From an uncultured Saprospiraceae bacterium (GTDB lineage: Bacteria > Bacteroidota > Bacteroidia > Chitinophagales > Saprospiraceae): DNA of 64,000 nucleotides. Position 1 is the first letter of the stretch; every line of letters begins with the position of its first letter. The DNA lies in contig CALGAW010000015.1 of NCBI GenBank assembly GCA_937959115.1, positions 1 to 64,000 of the forward strand, given 5' to 3'. Below are positions 36,622-45,300 of the stretch, piece after piece. The notes beneath the pieces were generated by a model that saw only the letters and a list, made by a program, of their open reading frames with translations, searched no databases and was not told where the DNA came from. The position numbers and the translations under genes are program-made.

Positions 36622-38424
36622 TTAGTTTAGTTTGGGGATGCCCGAGAATATTCCGTTGTTGTAGGACCAGATGATTCTATCGTCTCCAGAAACGTCATTG
36701 TCCATGTTGTAGTCTGCTGGATGGTAGATGTTGAAGGTACCATTCAATGGTTGCCAGTAGGATTTATCAACTGCATTGATATCATAGCCTGTGGTTTCAT
36801 CTTGGTTTCCATTCCCAGCGAATAACACCCATTTATTGCCAATTTGTTTTTGGCCAAATCCAGCACCTTTAAAGCCTTCAGCTAAGGAGAAATTATGCGA
36901 AAGGTTACCGTTATTGATTGAGATTGGCTGCGCGGTGATTACAGGGAGGTGGTTTCGGTGTTCGATCATTACAAATACCGAGTTTAGACTAGAAAGTAAC
37001 GATATATCAAAAGGAGCGATTGTCCCATTCATGTTGAGCCTTGCAGCTTTACGGACCACACTTCCTCCATTGATACTTTCGCGAAAGGAAATTAATACCC
37101 AGTCTACCATGTTTTGTGGTGTTGGGTTAGGACTTGTCTCAGTGCCAAAGTAATTCCAATCTGGATGGTTATATGGTTGCTGATTCGGCAGGACTCCTGC
37201 TTGATTAAGTGTCGTTTGCATGTTCCCAGTTCCCGCGTCATAAGCACCTTCCAAATAAGCTGATAGATTGCATGTGACGAGTCTTGATGTTTCCTGAATA
37301 TGATAAATAGTTCCATCTGAAAGTCCAGCGACAAATAGCTCACCTGCAGAGGATTCCCCAAATGCAACAAAATTCTGTGAACCGAAATTACCCAAGGAGA
37401 AATTTGAATAGCCGCCTTGACCATTCGGTTCAAGATACCAGAAATTCCCAGTACAGAAGTCACTGTAAATATATTTGCCAAAGAGGTTAGGGTAGTCCTG
37501 ACCTCGGTAAACATAACCACCATTAATTGAACAGCCAATATTAAATTGGTTGGCATATTCATGCACCGGGAAGGTGAATTGGTTTTGGTTTCCACATCCT
37601 CCTAGGTTAAAGGAGGCATTACCTTCGTAGCAGCGCCAGCCATAGTTTTCGCCACCTGTACTATTTGCAGGTTGTACATTGATTTCTTCCCAATCGTCCT
37701 GTCCTACATCGGCAATCCATAGATCCTGTGTCAAACGATCAAATGAGATCCGCCATGGGTTTCTCAGTCCTACAGACCATATTTCTGGTTGGTAGGTGGG
37801 ATTTCCAACAAACGGATTGTCTGGAGGAATACCGTATGGGCTACCTGAATCCACATCAACTCGTAGCATTTTTCCTAGGAGGCGACTGGTATTTTGAGAG
37901 ATATTTTGTGGATCACCTCCTGAGCCTCCATCTCCTAGGGGAATGTACAAGTAGCCGTCAGGACCGAATGCTAGATCACCAGCGTTGTGGTTGGAGTATG
38001 GTTGATCAATATCCATAAGTATTACCTCACTATTCGGGTCTGCGATGTTCGGATCATTGCTTGAAACATTGAATCTGGAAATCCTAGTATCTCCTTGAGA
38101 ATCATTGTAGTTAACATAGAAATAACCGTTGTTTGCATAATCTGGATGAAATGCAAGACCAAGTAAACCGCGCTCATTGGCAGAAGAGTTGACTCTTGCG
38201 TCTATGTCGATGAACGGTGTTGACAAAACTGTGTTTTGCGCAGTGATAATCTTGATGACTCCATCCTTTTCTACTACAAAAAGTCTACTGTCTTGCGGTT
38301 TTATATCAACGGGTTTGTTGAACCCATTCGCATAGGGCACTAGGCTAATTGAAGGCTGGGCGACACAAATTACTGCGATTGCTGAAAGTGTAACAAAGAT
38401 GATTGCACGTAGGAGATTGTTCAT
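36622..38424 (-). CDS. Glucose/sorbosone dehydrogenase-like (PQQ) protein with shared C-terminal module
   Basis: 600 residues with a signal peptide (MNNLLRAIIFVTLSAIAVICVAQ). Residues about 25-375 form a six-bladed GSDH beta-propeller with typical segments: LFVVEKDGVIKII, LLGLAFHPDY, NHNAGDLAFGPDGYLYI, PEIWSVGLRNPWRISFD and DVGQDDWEE. Family members oxidise aldose sugars with PQQ, although many bacterial homologues have untested activity. From about residue 384 the roughly 200-residue module shared with the proteins at 8674-11295 and 13510-15363 follows (AYLEGAY, MVDWVLISF, EHRNHLPVI, GFGQKQIGNKWVLFAG, two Asp-rich loops). It probably acts outside the cell. It is divergent from a WYL regulator, which might control it. 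Confidence 0.88.
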   Translation of the reverse strand: MNNLLRAIIFVTLSAIAVICVAQPSISLVPYANGFNKPVDIKPQDSRLFVVEKDGVIKIITAQNTVLSTPFIDIDARVNSSANERGLLGLAFHPDYANNGYFYVNYNDSQGDTRISRFNVSSNDPNIADPNSEVILMDIDQPYSNHNAGDLAFGPDGYLYIPLGDGGSGGDPQNISQNTSRLLGKMLRVDVDSGSPYGIPPDNPFVGNPTYQPEIWSVGLRNPWRISFDRLTQDLWIADVGQDDWEEINVQPANSTGGENYGWRCYEGNASFNLGGCGNQNQFTFPVHEYANQFNIGCSINGGYVYRGQDYPNLFGKYIYSDFCTGNFWYLEPNGQGGYSNFSLGNFGSQNFVAFGESSAGELFVAGLSDGTIYHIQETSRLVTCNLSAYLEGAYDAGTGNMQTTLNQAGVLPNQQPYNHPDWNYFGTETSPNPTPQNMVDWVLISFRESINGGSVVRKAARLNMNGTIAPFDISLLSSLNSVFVMIEHRNHLPVITAQPISINNGNLSHNFSLAEGFKGAGFGQKQIGNKWVLFAGNGNQDETTGYDINAVDKSYWQPLNGTFNIYHPADYNMDNDVSGDDRIIWSYNNGIFSGIPKLN

Positions 38425-38558
38425 TGTTAGTTATTTTTGAAACCTAAAAATTCTTGCCCTTAAGTTATTGATTTTTAGTGAGACATAAAAGAAAGAAATT
38501 GAACATCTTTAAAAAGAATTGTTGAGTAAGCTGTGCTTATTGCAGTAGATCTAATGAA

Positions 38559-38672
38559 ATCAATTGATACTTAGCAAAATTTAAAGACTTGCAAGTTTTG
38601 GAAGGTTAAATCAAGGAAAGCTATGTCAAACAACACTTCAATCAAAATTTTTAGTATTATTGATACATCAAT
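38559..38672. promoter_or_regulatory. Candidate operator pair for the WYL regulator
   Basis: The palindrome ATCAATTGAT (38559-38568) and the inverted repeat ATTGAT-AC-ATCAAT (38659-38672) share the same half site and lie exactly 100 bp apart in the spacer between the divergent dehydrogenase-like and regulator genes. This geometry fits autoregulation or divergent control, by inference only. Confidence 0.35.
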
Positions 38673-38713
38673 CTCACTTGTCTTTTTCAAAAAAAAGAAA
38701 CGGCATTTTCACT

Positions 38714-39661
38714 ATGAATAAATTTGATCGAATTATCTCTATTCTAATTTTATTACAATCAAAAAAGATCAATACTGCTGCTACGATTGCAGAGCGGTTT
38801 GAAACAAGTTTACGTACCGTGTATCGAGATATTAATACATTGAAAAATGCCGGGATTCCTATTATTGGTGACCCTGGAATCGGTTATTCCATTATGGAAG
38901 GTTATCGCTTGCCACCAGTTATGTTTAATGAGGGAGAAGCGTTGTCGATGTTGACTGCTGAAAAGTTTATGGCGAATATTGCTGATCATGAAACTCAGCA
39001 GCATTATCAGTCCGCAATGACTAAAATAAAGGCCGTTCTTCGAAGTTCAGAAAAACAAGCGCTTGACATTCTGGATGACTCTATTGCTATTACACCGTAC
39101 AAAACCGAAGAACATAAACCTTACTTGCAAGATTTGTTTAAGAGCATTGCGGCTCGTCTCCTACTCCAGATTACTTATAAGAAAACGGATGGAAAAATGT
39201 CAGAACGTACACTGGAACCAATCGGTTGTTATCACCGATCCAATAAATGGTATTTGGTGGCATATTGCCAACAACAAAAGGATTATCGTACCTTCAAAAT
39301 GAATCGGATTCAAAAAGTAATTTTATTGGATAAGACGTTTAACAGAACTCATATCAACCTTCAACATTATCTAGAAGAACAGGCAAAAGCTTGGAAGGAA
39401 CAGCAAAAGGCTCAAGTTGTAGAAGTATTGTTTGATACTTCAATTGTTGAGTTTGCTAATCGACGAAAATATTATTTTGGTCTTATTGAAGAAGTGCAAC
39501 AAGAGCGTGGTGTTCGGATGAAATTTTGGAGCTATTCAATTGAGATTTTTGCGCGGTGGTTGATGCCGTTTACAGATAAAGCAGTAGTATTGAAACCAAA
39601 CGTTCTTCAAGACAGAATACAAGAGTTGAGCAAAGAACTCTATCAGCACTATCATTCCTAG
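38714..39661 (+). CDS. YafY-type transcriptional regulator (HTH plus WYL domain)
   Basis: 315 residues from the ATG at 38714; a TTG 54 bases earlier is in frame but would add a non-conserved, Lys-rich tail. An N-terminal winged helix-turn-helix (about residues 1-60; AATIAERFETSLRTVYRDINTL) matches the HTH_11 family. A WYL ligand-sensing domain lies at about 125-215 and holds the eponymous motif in the form KWYLVAYC. Such proteins are usually repressors or activators responding to small molecules or nucleic acids. Upstream lie two palindromes sharing half sites. The target genes are unknown; the divergent dehydrogenase and the downstream SnoaL-like gene are natural candidates. Confidence 0.9.
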   Translation: MNKFDRIISILILLQSKKINTAATIAERFETSLRTVYRDINTLKNAGIPIIGDPGIGYSIMEGYRLPPVMFNEGEALSMLTAEKFMANIADHETQQHYQSAMTKIKAVLRSSEKQALDILDDSIAITPYKTEEHKPYLQDLFKSIAARLLLQITYKKTDGKMSERTLEPIGCYHRSNKWYLVAYCQQQKDYRTFKMNRIQKVILLDKTFNRTHINLQHYLEEQAKAWKEQQKAQVVEVLFDTSIVEFANRRKYYFGLIEEVQQERGVRMKFWSYSIEIFARWLMPFTDKAVVLKPNVLQDRIQELSKELYQHYHS

Positions 39662-39730
39662 CTCGGGTTAGCTGAAAATAAAATTAACTCATTCAAAACA
39701 TACTGACAGACTGTTGTCATTAGCTCCCAT

Positions 39731-39738
39731 TACATTTG
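39731..39738 (+). promoter_or_regulatory. Candidate -7 box TACATTTG before the SnoaL-like gene
   Basis: Matches the Bacteroidota consensus TAnnTTTG, 34 bases before the start codon. A TTG lies at 39714-39716, but the 14 base spacing to the -7 box is short. Confidence 0.35.
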
Positions 39739-39772
39739 TGTTGTACTTAATTAATCATCAAAAATTATAGAA

Positions 39773-40156
39773 ATGACAACACAGGAAATTGCCAACAGAT
39801 TAGTAGAATTGTGCCGGGAAGGCAAAAATGAACAGGCGACAAGAGAACTTTGTTCACCTAACATAATAAGCATTGAGCCAGAAGGCGTTCCCAACAGAAT
39901 TCAATCTGGTTTAGAGGTCATTGTTCAGAAGGGCAAAGATTTTGAAGCAAGGTTAGAACGTATGAATTCTAATGTAATTACGGATCCGCTCGTGGCAGAC
40001 AATTTTTTCTCATGTGCTATGCTCATGAATGTCAACCTGAAAGGTGTGCCCCATCCAGTAGACCTGAATGAAATTTGTGTTTACACTGTTGCGGAGGGCA
40101 AAATAGTAAGAGAAGAATTCTTCTATTCGCCCCAACCTCAGCCACAAGAAGCATAA
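39773..40156 (+). CDS. SnoaL-like (NTF2-fold) small protein
   Basis: 127 residues with the pattern of the NTF2/SnoaL fold: an N-terminal helix pair (ANRLVELCREGKNEQATRELC), a short EP/PEG segment, then beta strands ending in EICVYTVAEGKIVREEFFY, which is the usual C-terminal strand pair. Members are small cytoplasmic enzymes or binding proteins with varied substrates, and no catalytic residues can be assigned. It has its own likely promoter and a strong terminator, so it is probably monocistronic, although it follows the WYL regulator in the same direction. Confidence 0.8.
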   Translation: MTTQEIANRLVELCREGKNEQATRELCSPNIISIEPEGVPNRIQSGLEVIVQKGKDFEARLERMNSNVITDPLVADNFFSCAMLMNVNLKGVPHPVDLNEICVYTVAEGKIVREEFFYSPQPQPQEA

Positions 40157-40166
40157 AACTATTTAC

Positions 40167-40201
40167 AGACGCTGTATTTTGAATATGGCGTCTATTTTTT
40201 C
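40167..40201 (+). terminator. Terminator of the SnoaL-like gene, overlapping the convergent gene's stop
   Basis: Twelve base-pair stem AGACGCTGTATT (40167-40178) with AATATGGCGTCT (40182-40193), two G-U pairs, a very short loop, then a T-rich tract. It includes the stop codon of the convergent minus-strand gene (40192-40194). Confidence 0.8.
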
Positions 40202-41535
40202 TTCTTGCTTAGTTTCTTTTTTAGTGTTTGATTTTCAGACTTAAGGGTTGAGATTTCTGATTCCATTTTTTTCATCCCATCTTCCATAACCTCTATCCCA
40301 TCTTCCATAGCTTTCATTCCTTTTCTCATTTCGATAAGGTGTAGCATCATTTGTTCTATTTTCTCTTGCTGGCGCTTCGTTACATCTCCTACGGTAATGG
40401 TTCCATTCATTTCTTCTTCTGATTCAAAGCCAAAGAGGTGTCCATTTTCTTGAATGAAATTCTCTTCTTCGTCTAGTGAAGGGAGTTCATAACTTTCATC
40501 AAACACATAATCTGGCCAATTGGCTGTTTCTACTAGTATCTCTTTTGATCTTACATTCCCATTTACGGCAAGTTTGCTATTCGGGCTATTTGTTCCAATC
40601 CCAACATTTCCACTAGCTCTGATGATCATTTTATTCTCATCATTAATTCGGAAGACAGTATAATCGTCTTTTGATTGCAGGTATCCCCAATTTCCATCTC
40701 CGTCAGTAAGTCCAAAATATTGTCCATCTCCAGCACCAAGGACCTTTCCATAATTATCGAACTCCCCATCTCTAAAGATTAATTGTGTAACTGTTGAATG
40801 ATTTCCATCAAAGTAATAAGCACTTGAGTTGTCACCATAAATTCGTTGTTTGGCACCAAGATAAAGTGTTCTACCATCTAACCGTGCATTCCCTGCAGTG
40901 TGGATCTGTTGGGTGGGTGCAGTGATCCCAAATCCAGTATAGCCATTAGGCATAATCCGCACACGTTCTGCATTGGAGGAAGTTGTTCTGAAAATTATTC
41001 CTTCTCCAGCGAGGTACGACCAACCATTCGTCCAAGGGATGTGGGTATTCCCAAATGCAGAGTGCACTTCTAGTCCACGGGCGGCAGAATCCACAGTTAC
41101 TGTAAGTTTACCAGCAGGAGAATTCGTACCAATTCCAACATGCCCGTTTGCTCTGATGATCATTTTATTCTCATCATTAATTCGGAAGACAGAATAATCG
41201 TCTTTTGATTGCAGGTATCCCCAATTTCCATCTCCATCAGTAAGTCCAAAATATTGTCCAGCACCAGCACCAAGAACTTTTCCATAACTCCTATACGTCG
41301 AGTCTCTTAAGATTAATTGAGTAACCGTTGGGTGGTTTCCGTCAAGGTAATAAGCACTTGAATTATCGCCATAGATGCGTTGACCAGCTCCAAGCTTTAT
41401 TGTACGACCCTCTACGCGTAAATTTCCTTGAATGTGAAGTTTTTCGGCAGGTGTATCTGTTCCAATACCGACATTTTGTGCAAATAAAGTACTAGAAATT
41501 AACAGAATGATAAAAAGGAAACTGAAATGCTGCAT
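40192..41535 (-). CDS. Secreted tail-fibre-like surface protein with C-terminal coiled coil
   Basis: 447 residues with a signal peptide ending in LFAQ. The sequence starts with NVGIGTDTPAEKLHI, a beta-strand motif repeated as VGIGTNSP, typical of phage-tail-fibre-like surface proteins in Bacteroidota. A block of about 108 residues occurs twice (residues 38-145 and 216-323). The C-terminal part contains PDYVFDESYELPSLDEEE and ENGHLFG, the usual signature before the tail, then a Lys/Glu-rich coiled coil (about 385-447) rather than an endosialidase-type chaperone. It is presumably a trimeric extracellular fibre; the ligand is unknown. Database entries sometimes mislabel such coiled coils as bZIP factors. 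Confidence 0.75.
   Translation of the reverse strand: MQHFSFLFIILLISSTLFAQNVGIGTDTPAEKLHIQGNLRVEGRTIKLGAGQRIYGDNSSAYYLDGNHPTVTQLILRDSTYRSYGKVLGAGAGQYFGLTDGDGNWGYLQSKDDYSVFRINDENKMIIRANGHVGIGTNSPAGKLTVTVDSAARGLEVHSAFGNTHIPWTNGWSYLAGEGIIFRTTSSNAERVRIMPNGYTGFGITAPTQQIHTAGNARLDGRTLYLGAKQRIYGDNSSAYYFDGNHSTVTQLIFRDGEFDNYGKVLGAGDGQYFGLTDGDGNWGYLQSKDDYTVFRINDENKMIIRASGNVGIGTNSPNSKLAVNGNVRSKEILVETANWPDYVFDESYELPSLDEEENFIQENGHLFGFESEEEMNGTITVGDVTKRQQEKIEQMMLHLIEMRKGMKAMEDGIEVMEDGMKKMESEISTLKSENQTLKKKLSKKKK
40567..41424 (-). repeat. Intragenic duplication, 534 bp offset
   Basis: Segments 41101-41424 and 40567-40890 encode near-identical blocks (GQRIYGDNSSAYY, GQYFGLTDGDGNWGYLQSKD, FRINDENKMIIRA) exactly 534 bp apart. 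The DNA is nearly identical over stretches such as 40616-40710 and 41150-41245, so the duplication is recent or homogenised. Confidence 0.85.
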
Positions 41536-41580
41536 AATGGTAGTTTTATTGTGATAAATAGAAATGTGCTTTTGAATACT

Positions 41581-41813
41581 CCAGTGAAAATAAGAAAAAA
41601 AATTGTTTCTTGATGTTTTATTGCCAATTATAATCCAGTATAATACAAGGATTTCTAGGAATGATACTCCACTTGATTTAAATGGTGAATAGCTTGGTCA
41701 AAATCCTAAGTGCTGTAGTACAAATCTGCTAGGTTAAAGTGTATGGCGTTTTGCTAGAATTTTTGAGCAAGATCCTTGGTTTGCGTTTCAATGAAATCCT
41801 TCACCCAGTCATA
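41581..41813 (-). pseudogene. Decayed TPR-type gene fragment
   Basis: Read on the minus strand from 41813, one frame gives DWVKDFIETQTKDLAQKF, stop, NAIHFNLADLYYST after one residue, stop, DFDQAIHHLNQVEYHS, stop, KSLYYTGL, stop. The pieces together read like tetratricopeptide repeats (NLADLYY...DFDQAIHHL). Three TAG and one TAA interrupt the frame, several where glutamine codons would fit. No start or intact neighbour remains. The rest of the 402 bp spacer (41536-41937) holds nothing recognisable. Confidence 0.5.
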
Positions 41814-41937
41814 TTAATTAAGCAATAAGCCAAGTGTTAATGACATTTTAATATCCCCAATGGAGAACGGTTTTTTCTTTTACCTCGCCTTCTGCTAGGA
41901 TGTTTCAGAGTTGTAAGGCAGGTCCAATTGATTATCC

Positions 41938-42501
41938 CTACCGTGCAAATTTTGTAAGTACCTCCTTAGTAACAGAAGCCTTTCGTTCTTCTAAGCTTGC
42001 TTTTTTAGCCATGGAGGCATTTGTAGTGTATTCTCCTTCTCCAAATTGAAGAACTACCTGCTGTTTCCCTGATTTTACATAGAGGTCTTTCCATCCATTC
42101 GTCTTGTTTTTACTGATACCTACTGGGAAATCCATGACGGTAACCTTACCTCTAAATTCGCCTTTGTCGCTTAACAAAAAGAGGGTGCAACCACCGGAAC
42201 CACAATAGTCTGGGTTAATCATCGAAAACAAGGTTTCTTTCTTTCCATCATCATTAAGATCCACCATCACTGCATCGTATCGCTTATCATTATCACTTAT
42301 CTTGTCGAAAGTGCCAGGATAAAGTTTCTTTTTTATATAATCCAGGGCATAGTTTTTATCCTTCTTGCTTGTTTTCGGAATTTCCTTTATCTTATTAGTA
42401 CTAACTGTTTGTTGATTTGTTGGTGAAGTGTTACAACTGAAATAAAAGAAACATAAACAGATAATCAATAAGGATTTAGAATACTTGGAAATTGTAATCA
42501 T
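41938..42501 (-). CDS. Lipoprotein of unknown function
   Basis: 187 residues. A hydrophobic N-terminus ends in FYFSC23, an approximate lipobox, followed by a Ser/Thr/Gln linker; it is probably an outer-membrane lipoprotein. Residues about 50-180 contain VDLNDDGKKETLFSM, NPDYCGSGGCTLFLL and WKDLYVKSGKQQVVLQF, a pattern seen in small periplasmic proteins that resemble FG-GAP or calcium-loop domains. No enzymatic signature was found. It is divergent from the peptidoglycan hydrolase gene at 42673. Confidence 0.7.
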   Translation of the reverse strand: MITISKYSKSLLIICLCFFYFSCNTSPTNQQTVSTNKIKEIPKTSKKDKNYALDYIKKKLYPGTFDKISDNDKRYDAVMVDLNDDGKKETLFSMINPDYCGSGGCTLFLLSDKGEFRGKVTVMDFPVGISKNKTNGWKDLYVKSGKQQVVLQFGEGEYTTNASMAKKASLEERKASVTKEVLTKFAR

Positions 42502-42575
42502 TGTCAGATTTTTTGATAATTCAATTACTATTGGAATGTAGTTTTTCGAGGACTGTTCTCGTAAATTTATGTATA

Positions 42576-42583
42576 TATGTTTG
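42576..42583 (+). promoter_or_regulatory. Candidate -7 box TATGTTTG before the peptidoglycan hydrolase gene
   Basis: Matches TAnnTTTG about 90 bases before the start codon; the -33 element is unclear. Downstream at 42637-42650 is tttaaaggaaccaa, which also occurs at 8647-8660 just before the leucine-rich-repeat gene. Confidence 0.3.
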
Positions 42584-42672
42584 GATTCAAAACAAATATT
42601 GATAAATATGTTGCAGATTTAGTCAGGATTTTGTAATTTAAAGGAACCAAACCTTACACAAAACTAATCATT

Positions 42673-44199
42673 ATGAAAGTTCACGATACGAAGAAAAAAA
42701 GTTCGGATTCTTCTGGAGACTCATCTGGAAGTGGATTTTTGGCTTCTATGTTCCCACCATCATTGTCCTTTGGAGCAGCTTGTGGAGGAGATGATTCTAC
42801 TCCATTTATTTCTGATTCTGTTGGCCAAGGAGGAACGAATAATAGAGAAGATGTCAAAACGGTTCAGGCGTTACTAAATTCTGCAGGAGCCAGTCTAGAT
42901 GAAGATGGATTTATCGGGCCTTTAACGATTGGTGCAATTTCAAATTATCAAAGAGATTGGTTGGGATGGCCAAATCCTGATGGTCGAATTGACGTAGGTG
43001 GTAAAACTTGGACTGCACTGTCAAATGTTTCCTCCAATACCGAAGTTTGTTGGGAAGAAACAACTGAAACACCAACAACTGAAACACCAACAACTGCAAC
43101 ACCAGAAACAACAACAACTCCAGAATCTTCTCCTAACGATATTTTATCTGAAATGGATACTACTGGAGCTGGTGCAAGAACAACCAAACAAGATGGTGCG
43201 CATCACAATGATGTAGGAGTAGACGCCTCCAACAGGATGGCGAATACAGATGAAGATAGAATTTTACAACACGCTGATCTTTTTGTTGAAGTTGGTGAAC
43301 GACATGGATTCCCTCCTGCACTTCTTGCAGCAATTGCTAGTCGTGAAACTAGAGGCAGAAATTTGCTATTTGGAGACCACGGAAATGGTGTAGGGTTGAT
43401 GCAAGTAGATGTTAGATTTCATGAAGAACGAGCAAATAGAATTAGAAATGCTGGCTCAGAAGCCGAGCAAATCCGAGTAGGTGTAGAAATTGGTGCCGAG
43501 ATTTTAGGCGAAATGCTTGCTAGGATCAAGGATAAACACCCAGATTGGACGGAAGTTTGGCAATTAAGAGGAGCAGTAACAGCTTATAATGCTGGATCTG
43601 GAACCGTGCAAACACAAGGAGGCATTGATATCGGAACAACTGGTGACGATTATTCCGCTGATGTTTGGCAAAGAGCAAAATATTTTTCAAGTTTAGAAGG
43701 GCTAGGAGGCTTACCCTCTGAATCTCAATCATCAACAACGGTTGAGTCCGAGGATAAAACAACTACTGCTGAACCTGAAGTGGAGGCTGAAACTCCTACC
43801 AATACAAACGGAGAGCCTGGTACTGCCAATTTCAGCATTAATGAATTCAATAGTAAAGATGGTACTCCAGTACCTGTAGAATTATATCCTAAAATTCAAA
43901 AAGTAATGGATAACCTTGAGGTATTACGGGCTAGACTTGGTAACGCCTCCGTGACAATTAATTCTGGTTACCGCTCTCCTCAACACAACGAAAATGAAGG
44001 TGGAGTACCAAACAGTAGACACGTAAAAGGAGAAGCTGCAGATGTAGCAGTCCAAGGAGTAGACCCCGACACGGTTCAAGAAACATTCTACGAATTAATC
44101 GATGAAGGAAAAGTCGATGAAGGAGGAGTAGGTCGTTACAACACCTTTACACATTATGATATCAGAGGCTTCAAAGGTCGATGGGATAAGCGTTCGTAA
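42673..44199 (+). CDS. Three-domain peptidoglycan hydrolase without a signal peptide
   Basis: 508 residues. Residues about 55-118 are a PG_binding_1 domain (VKTVQALLNSAG...DGFIGPLTIGAISNYQ). Residues about 195-340 are a lysozyme/transglycosylase-like domain with likely catalytic E225 in ASRET and the GVGLMQV motif. Residues about 385-500 are an M15A-type peptidase with zinc ligands H450, D457 (SRHVKGEAAD) and H494 (THYDIRG). Thr/Pro-rich linkers join them. The N-terminus (MKVHDTKKKSSDSSGDSSGS) is hydrophilic, with no signal peptide. This would fit a cytoplasmically loaded cargo of a phage-like or contractile injection system, or a non-classically exported lysin. No such system is visible nearby. 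Confidence 0.85.
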   Translation: MKVHDTKKKSSDSSGDSSGSGFLASMFPPSLSFGAACGGDDSTPFISDSVGQGGTNNREDVKTVQALLNSAGASLDEDGFIGPLTIGAISNYQRDWLGWPNPDGRIDVGGKTWTALSNVSSNTEVCWEETTETPTTETPTTATPETTTTPESSPNDILSEMDTTGAGARTTKQDGAHHNDVGVDASNRMANTDEDRILQHADLFVEVGERHGFPPALLAAIASRETRGRNLLFGDHGNGVGLMQVDVRFHEERANRIRNAGSEAEQIRVGVEIGAEILGEMLARIKDKHPDWTEVWQLRGAVTAYNAGSGTVQTQGGIDIGTTGDDYSADVWQRAKYFSSLEGLGGLPSESQSSTTVESEDKTTTAEPEVEAETPTNTNGEPGTANFSINEFNSKDGTPVPVELYPKIQKVMDNLEVLRARLGNASVTINSGYRSPQHNENEGGVPNSRHVKGEAADVAVQGVDPDTVQETFYELIDEGKVDEGGVGRYNTFTHYDIRGFKGRWDKRS

Positions 44200-44302
44200 C
44201 TATATTCTATTCTAGACTTTAATTTCGATTCATTTCCTATTGTTTATAAATCATAAACCTTAGTTGCTACTCTCCATACAGTTGGACTAAGATCTTTCAT
44301 CC

Positions 44303-44338
44303 TTTTGAAGTAAAAGATACGTCAATCAATTACTTTTG
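44303..44338 (+). promoter_or_regulatory. Predicted promoter of the alpha/beta hydrolase gene
   Basis: TTTTG at 44303-44307 and TACTTTTG at 44331-44338, spaced 23 bases, match the Bacteroidota -33/-7 consensus. Transcription would begin near 44345, which supports translation from the ATG at 44360 rather than the upstream TTG at 44336. Confidence 0.55.
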
Positions 44339-44359
44339 ACCCTACAAAATCATAAGGCT

Positions 44360-45022
44360 ATGAAAGTGTATTTAATTCCAGGGCTCGGATTTGATGAGCG
44401 AATATTTCGGAATTTAAATATAGAAAAACACGAGTCGATCTATTTAAATTGGATTGATCCTACCAAGAATGAATCTATTCAGTCATACGCAAAAAGACTA
44501 GCAGAGAAGATCGATAGCAAAGAATCGGATGTCGTCCTTATTGGGCATTCGTTTGGAGGAGTTCTTTGTCAAGAAATTTCAGTATTCACGTCTGTTCAAA
44601 AGTGCATATTAATTTCAAGTATTAAACATAGAAATGAAAATCCGTTTGTTTTTAAGATTATGAGTGCTAGTAGATTATATAAACTATTCTCGAAAAACCT
44701 TACCGCTAAGACGATCAAGTATTGGGGAAGTAGATATGATTATAAGACAGAAGAAGAGAAAGAACTAGTAGTCGATATGGTAAACAAGCAATCTGATAAT
44801 TACTTACAATGGGCGCTTCAACAATTATCTGTTTGGAGAGCACCCGAACATTCCTTAGGTGATAAATTAATTCAGATACATGGAAATTTAGATAATACAC
44901 TTCCATTTGGTCTAATCAATAACCCCAACTATATTATAAAAAACGGCGGGCATTTTATGGTTTATAAAAAACCAAACTTCGTAAGTGAGATCATCAACAA
45001 AGAAATAAACACAATAAAATAA
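44360..45022 (+). CDS. Alpha/beta hydrolase
   Basis: 220 residues from the ATG at 44360. Oxyanion region VYLIPGLGFDERIF and nucleophile elbow GHSFGG give S64; probable acid D178 (HGNLDN) and base H198 (NGGHFMV) complete the triad. The protein is soluble and cytoplasmic, with a small lid region around residues 100-160. The substrate cannot be inferred; such enzymes are esterases, lipases or thioesterases. It is monocistronic by spacing, with 278 bases to the next gene. Confidence 0.88.
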   Translation: MKVYLIPGLGFDERIFRNLNIEKHESIYLNWIDPTKNESIQSYAKRLAEKIDSKESDVVLIGHSFGGVLCQEISVFTSVQKCILISSIKHRNENPFVFKIMSASRLYKLFSKNLTAKTIKYWGSRYDYKTEEEKELVVDMVNKQSDNYLQWALQQLSVWRAPEHSLGDKLIQIHGNLDNTLPFGLINNPNYIIKNGGHFMVYKKPNFVSEIINKEINTIK

Positions 45023-45300
45023 ATTGTTAATTATCTCCTAAGCTTCACCTTCTATACCTATTGTAGTAAGGCCAAATACCACTTTCCCAAAAGTCCGGTC
45101 CTTGATTCCAATAACCACAAAAACCTTCAAACTACTCCACAATTAAAGTGTTAAAAAAATGTTAATGCCCACCAAAGTGCTTTTCATTAGAATCTAGAAG
45201 GATAAACACCCAAAGCACATGATGTGATGCTGGGTTCAATAATCACAGACAAGGAAATGTTTGATCGCACCCATTGAGCATTCCTCTTAAACTAAATTTA

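Noticed and set aside
45040-45140. Aromatic-rich open stretch on the minus strand after the alpha/beta hydrolase gene
   Set aside because: No start codon, bounded by stops, about 28 codons and no family resemblance.
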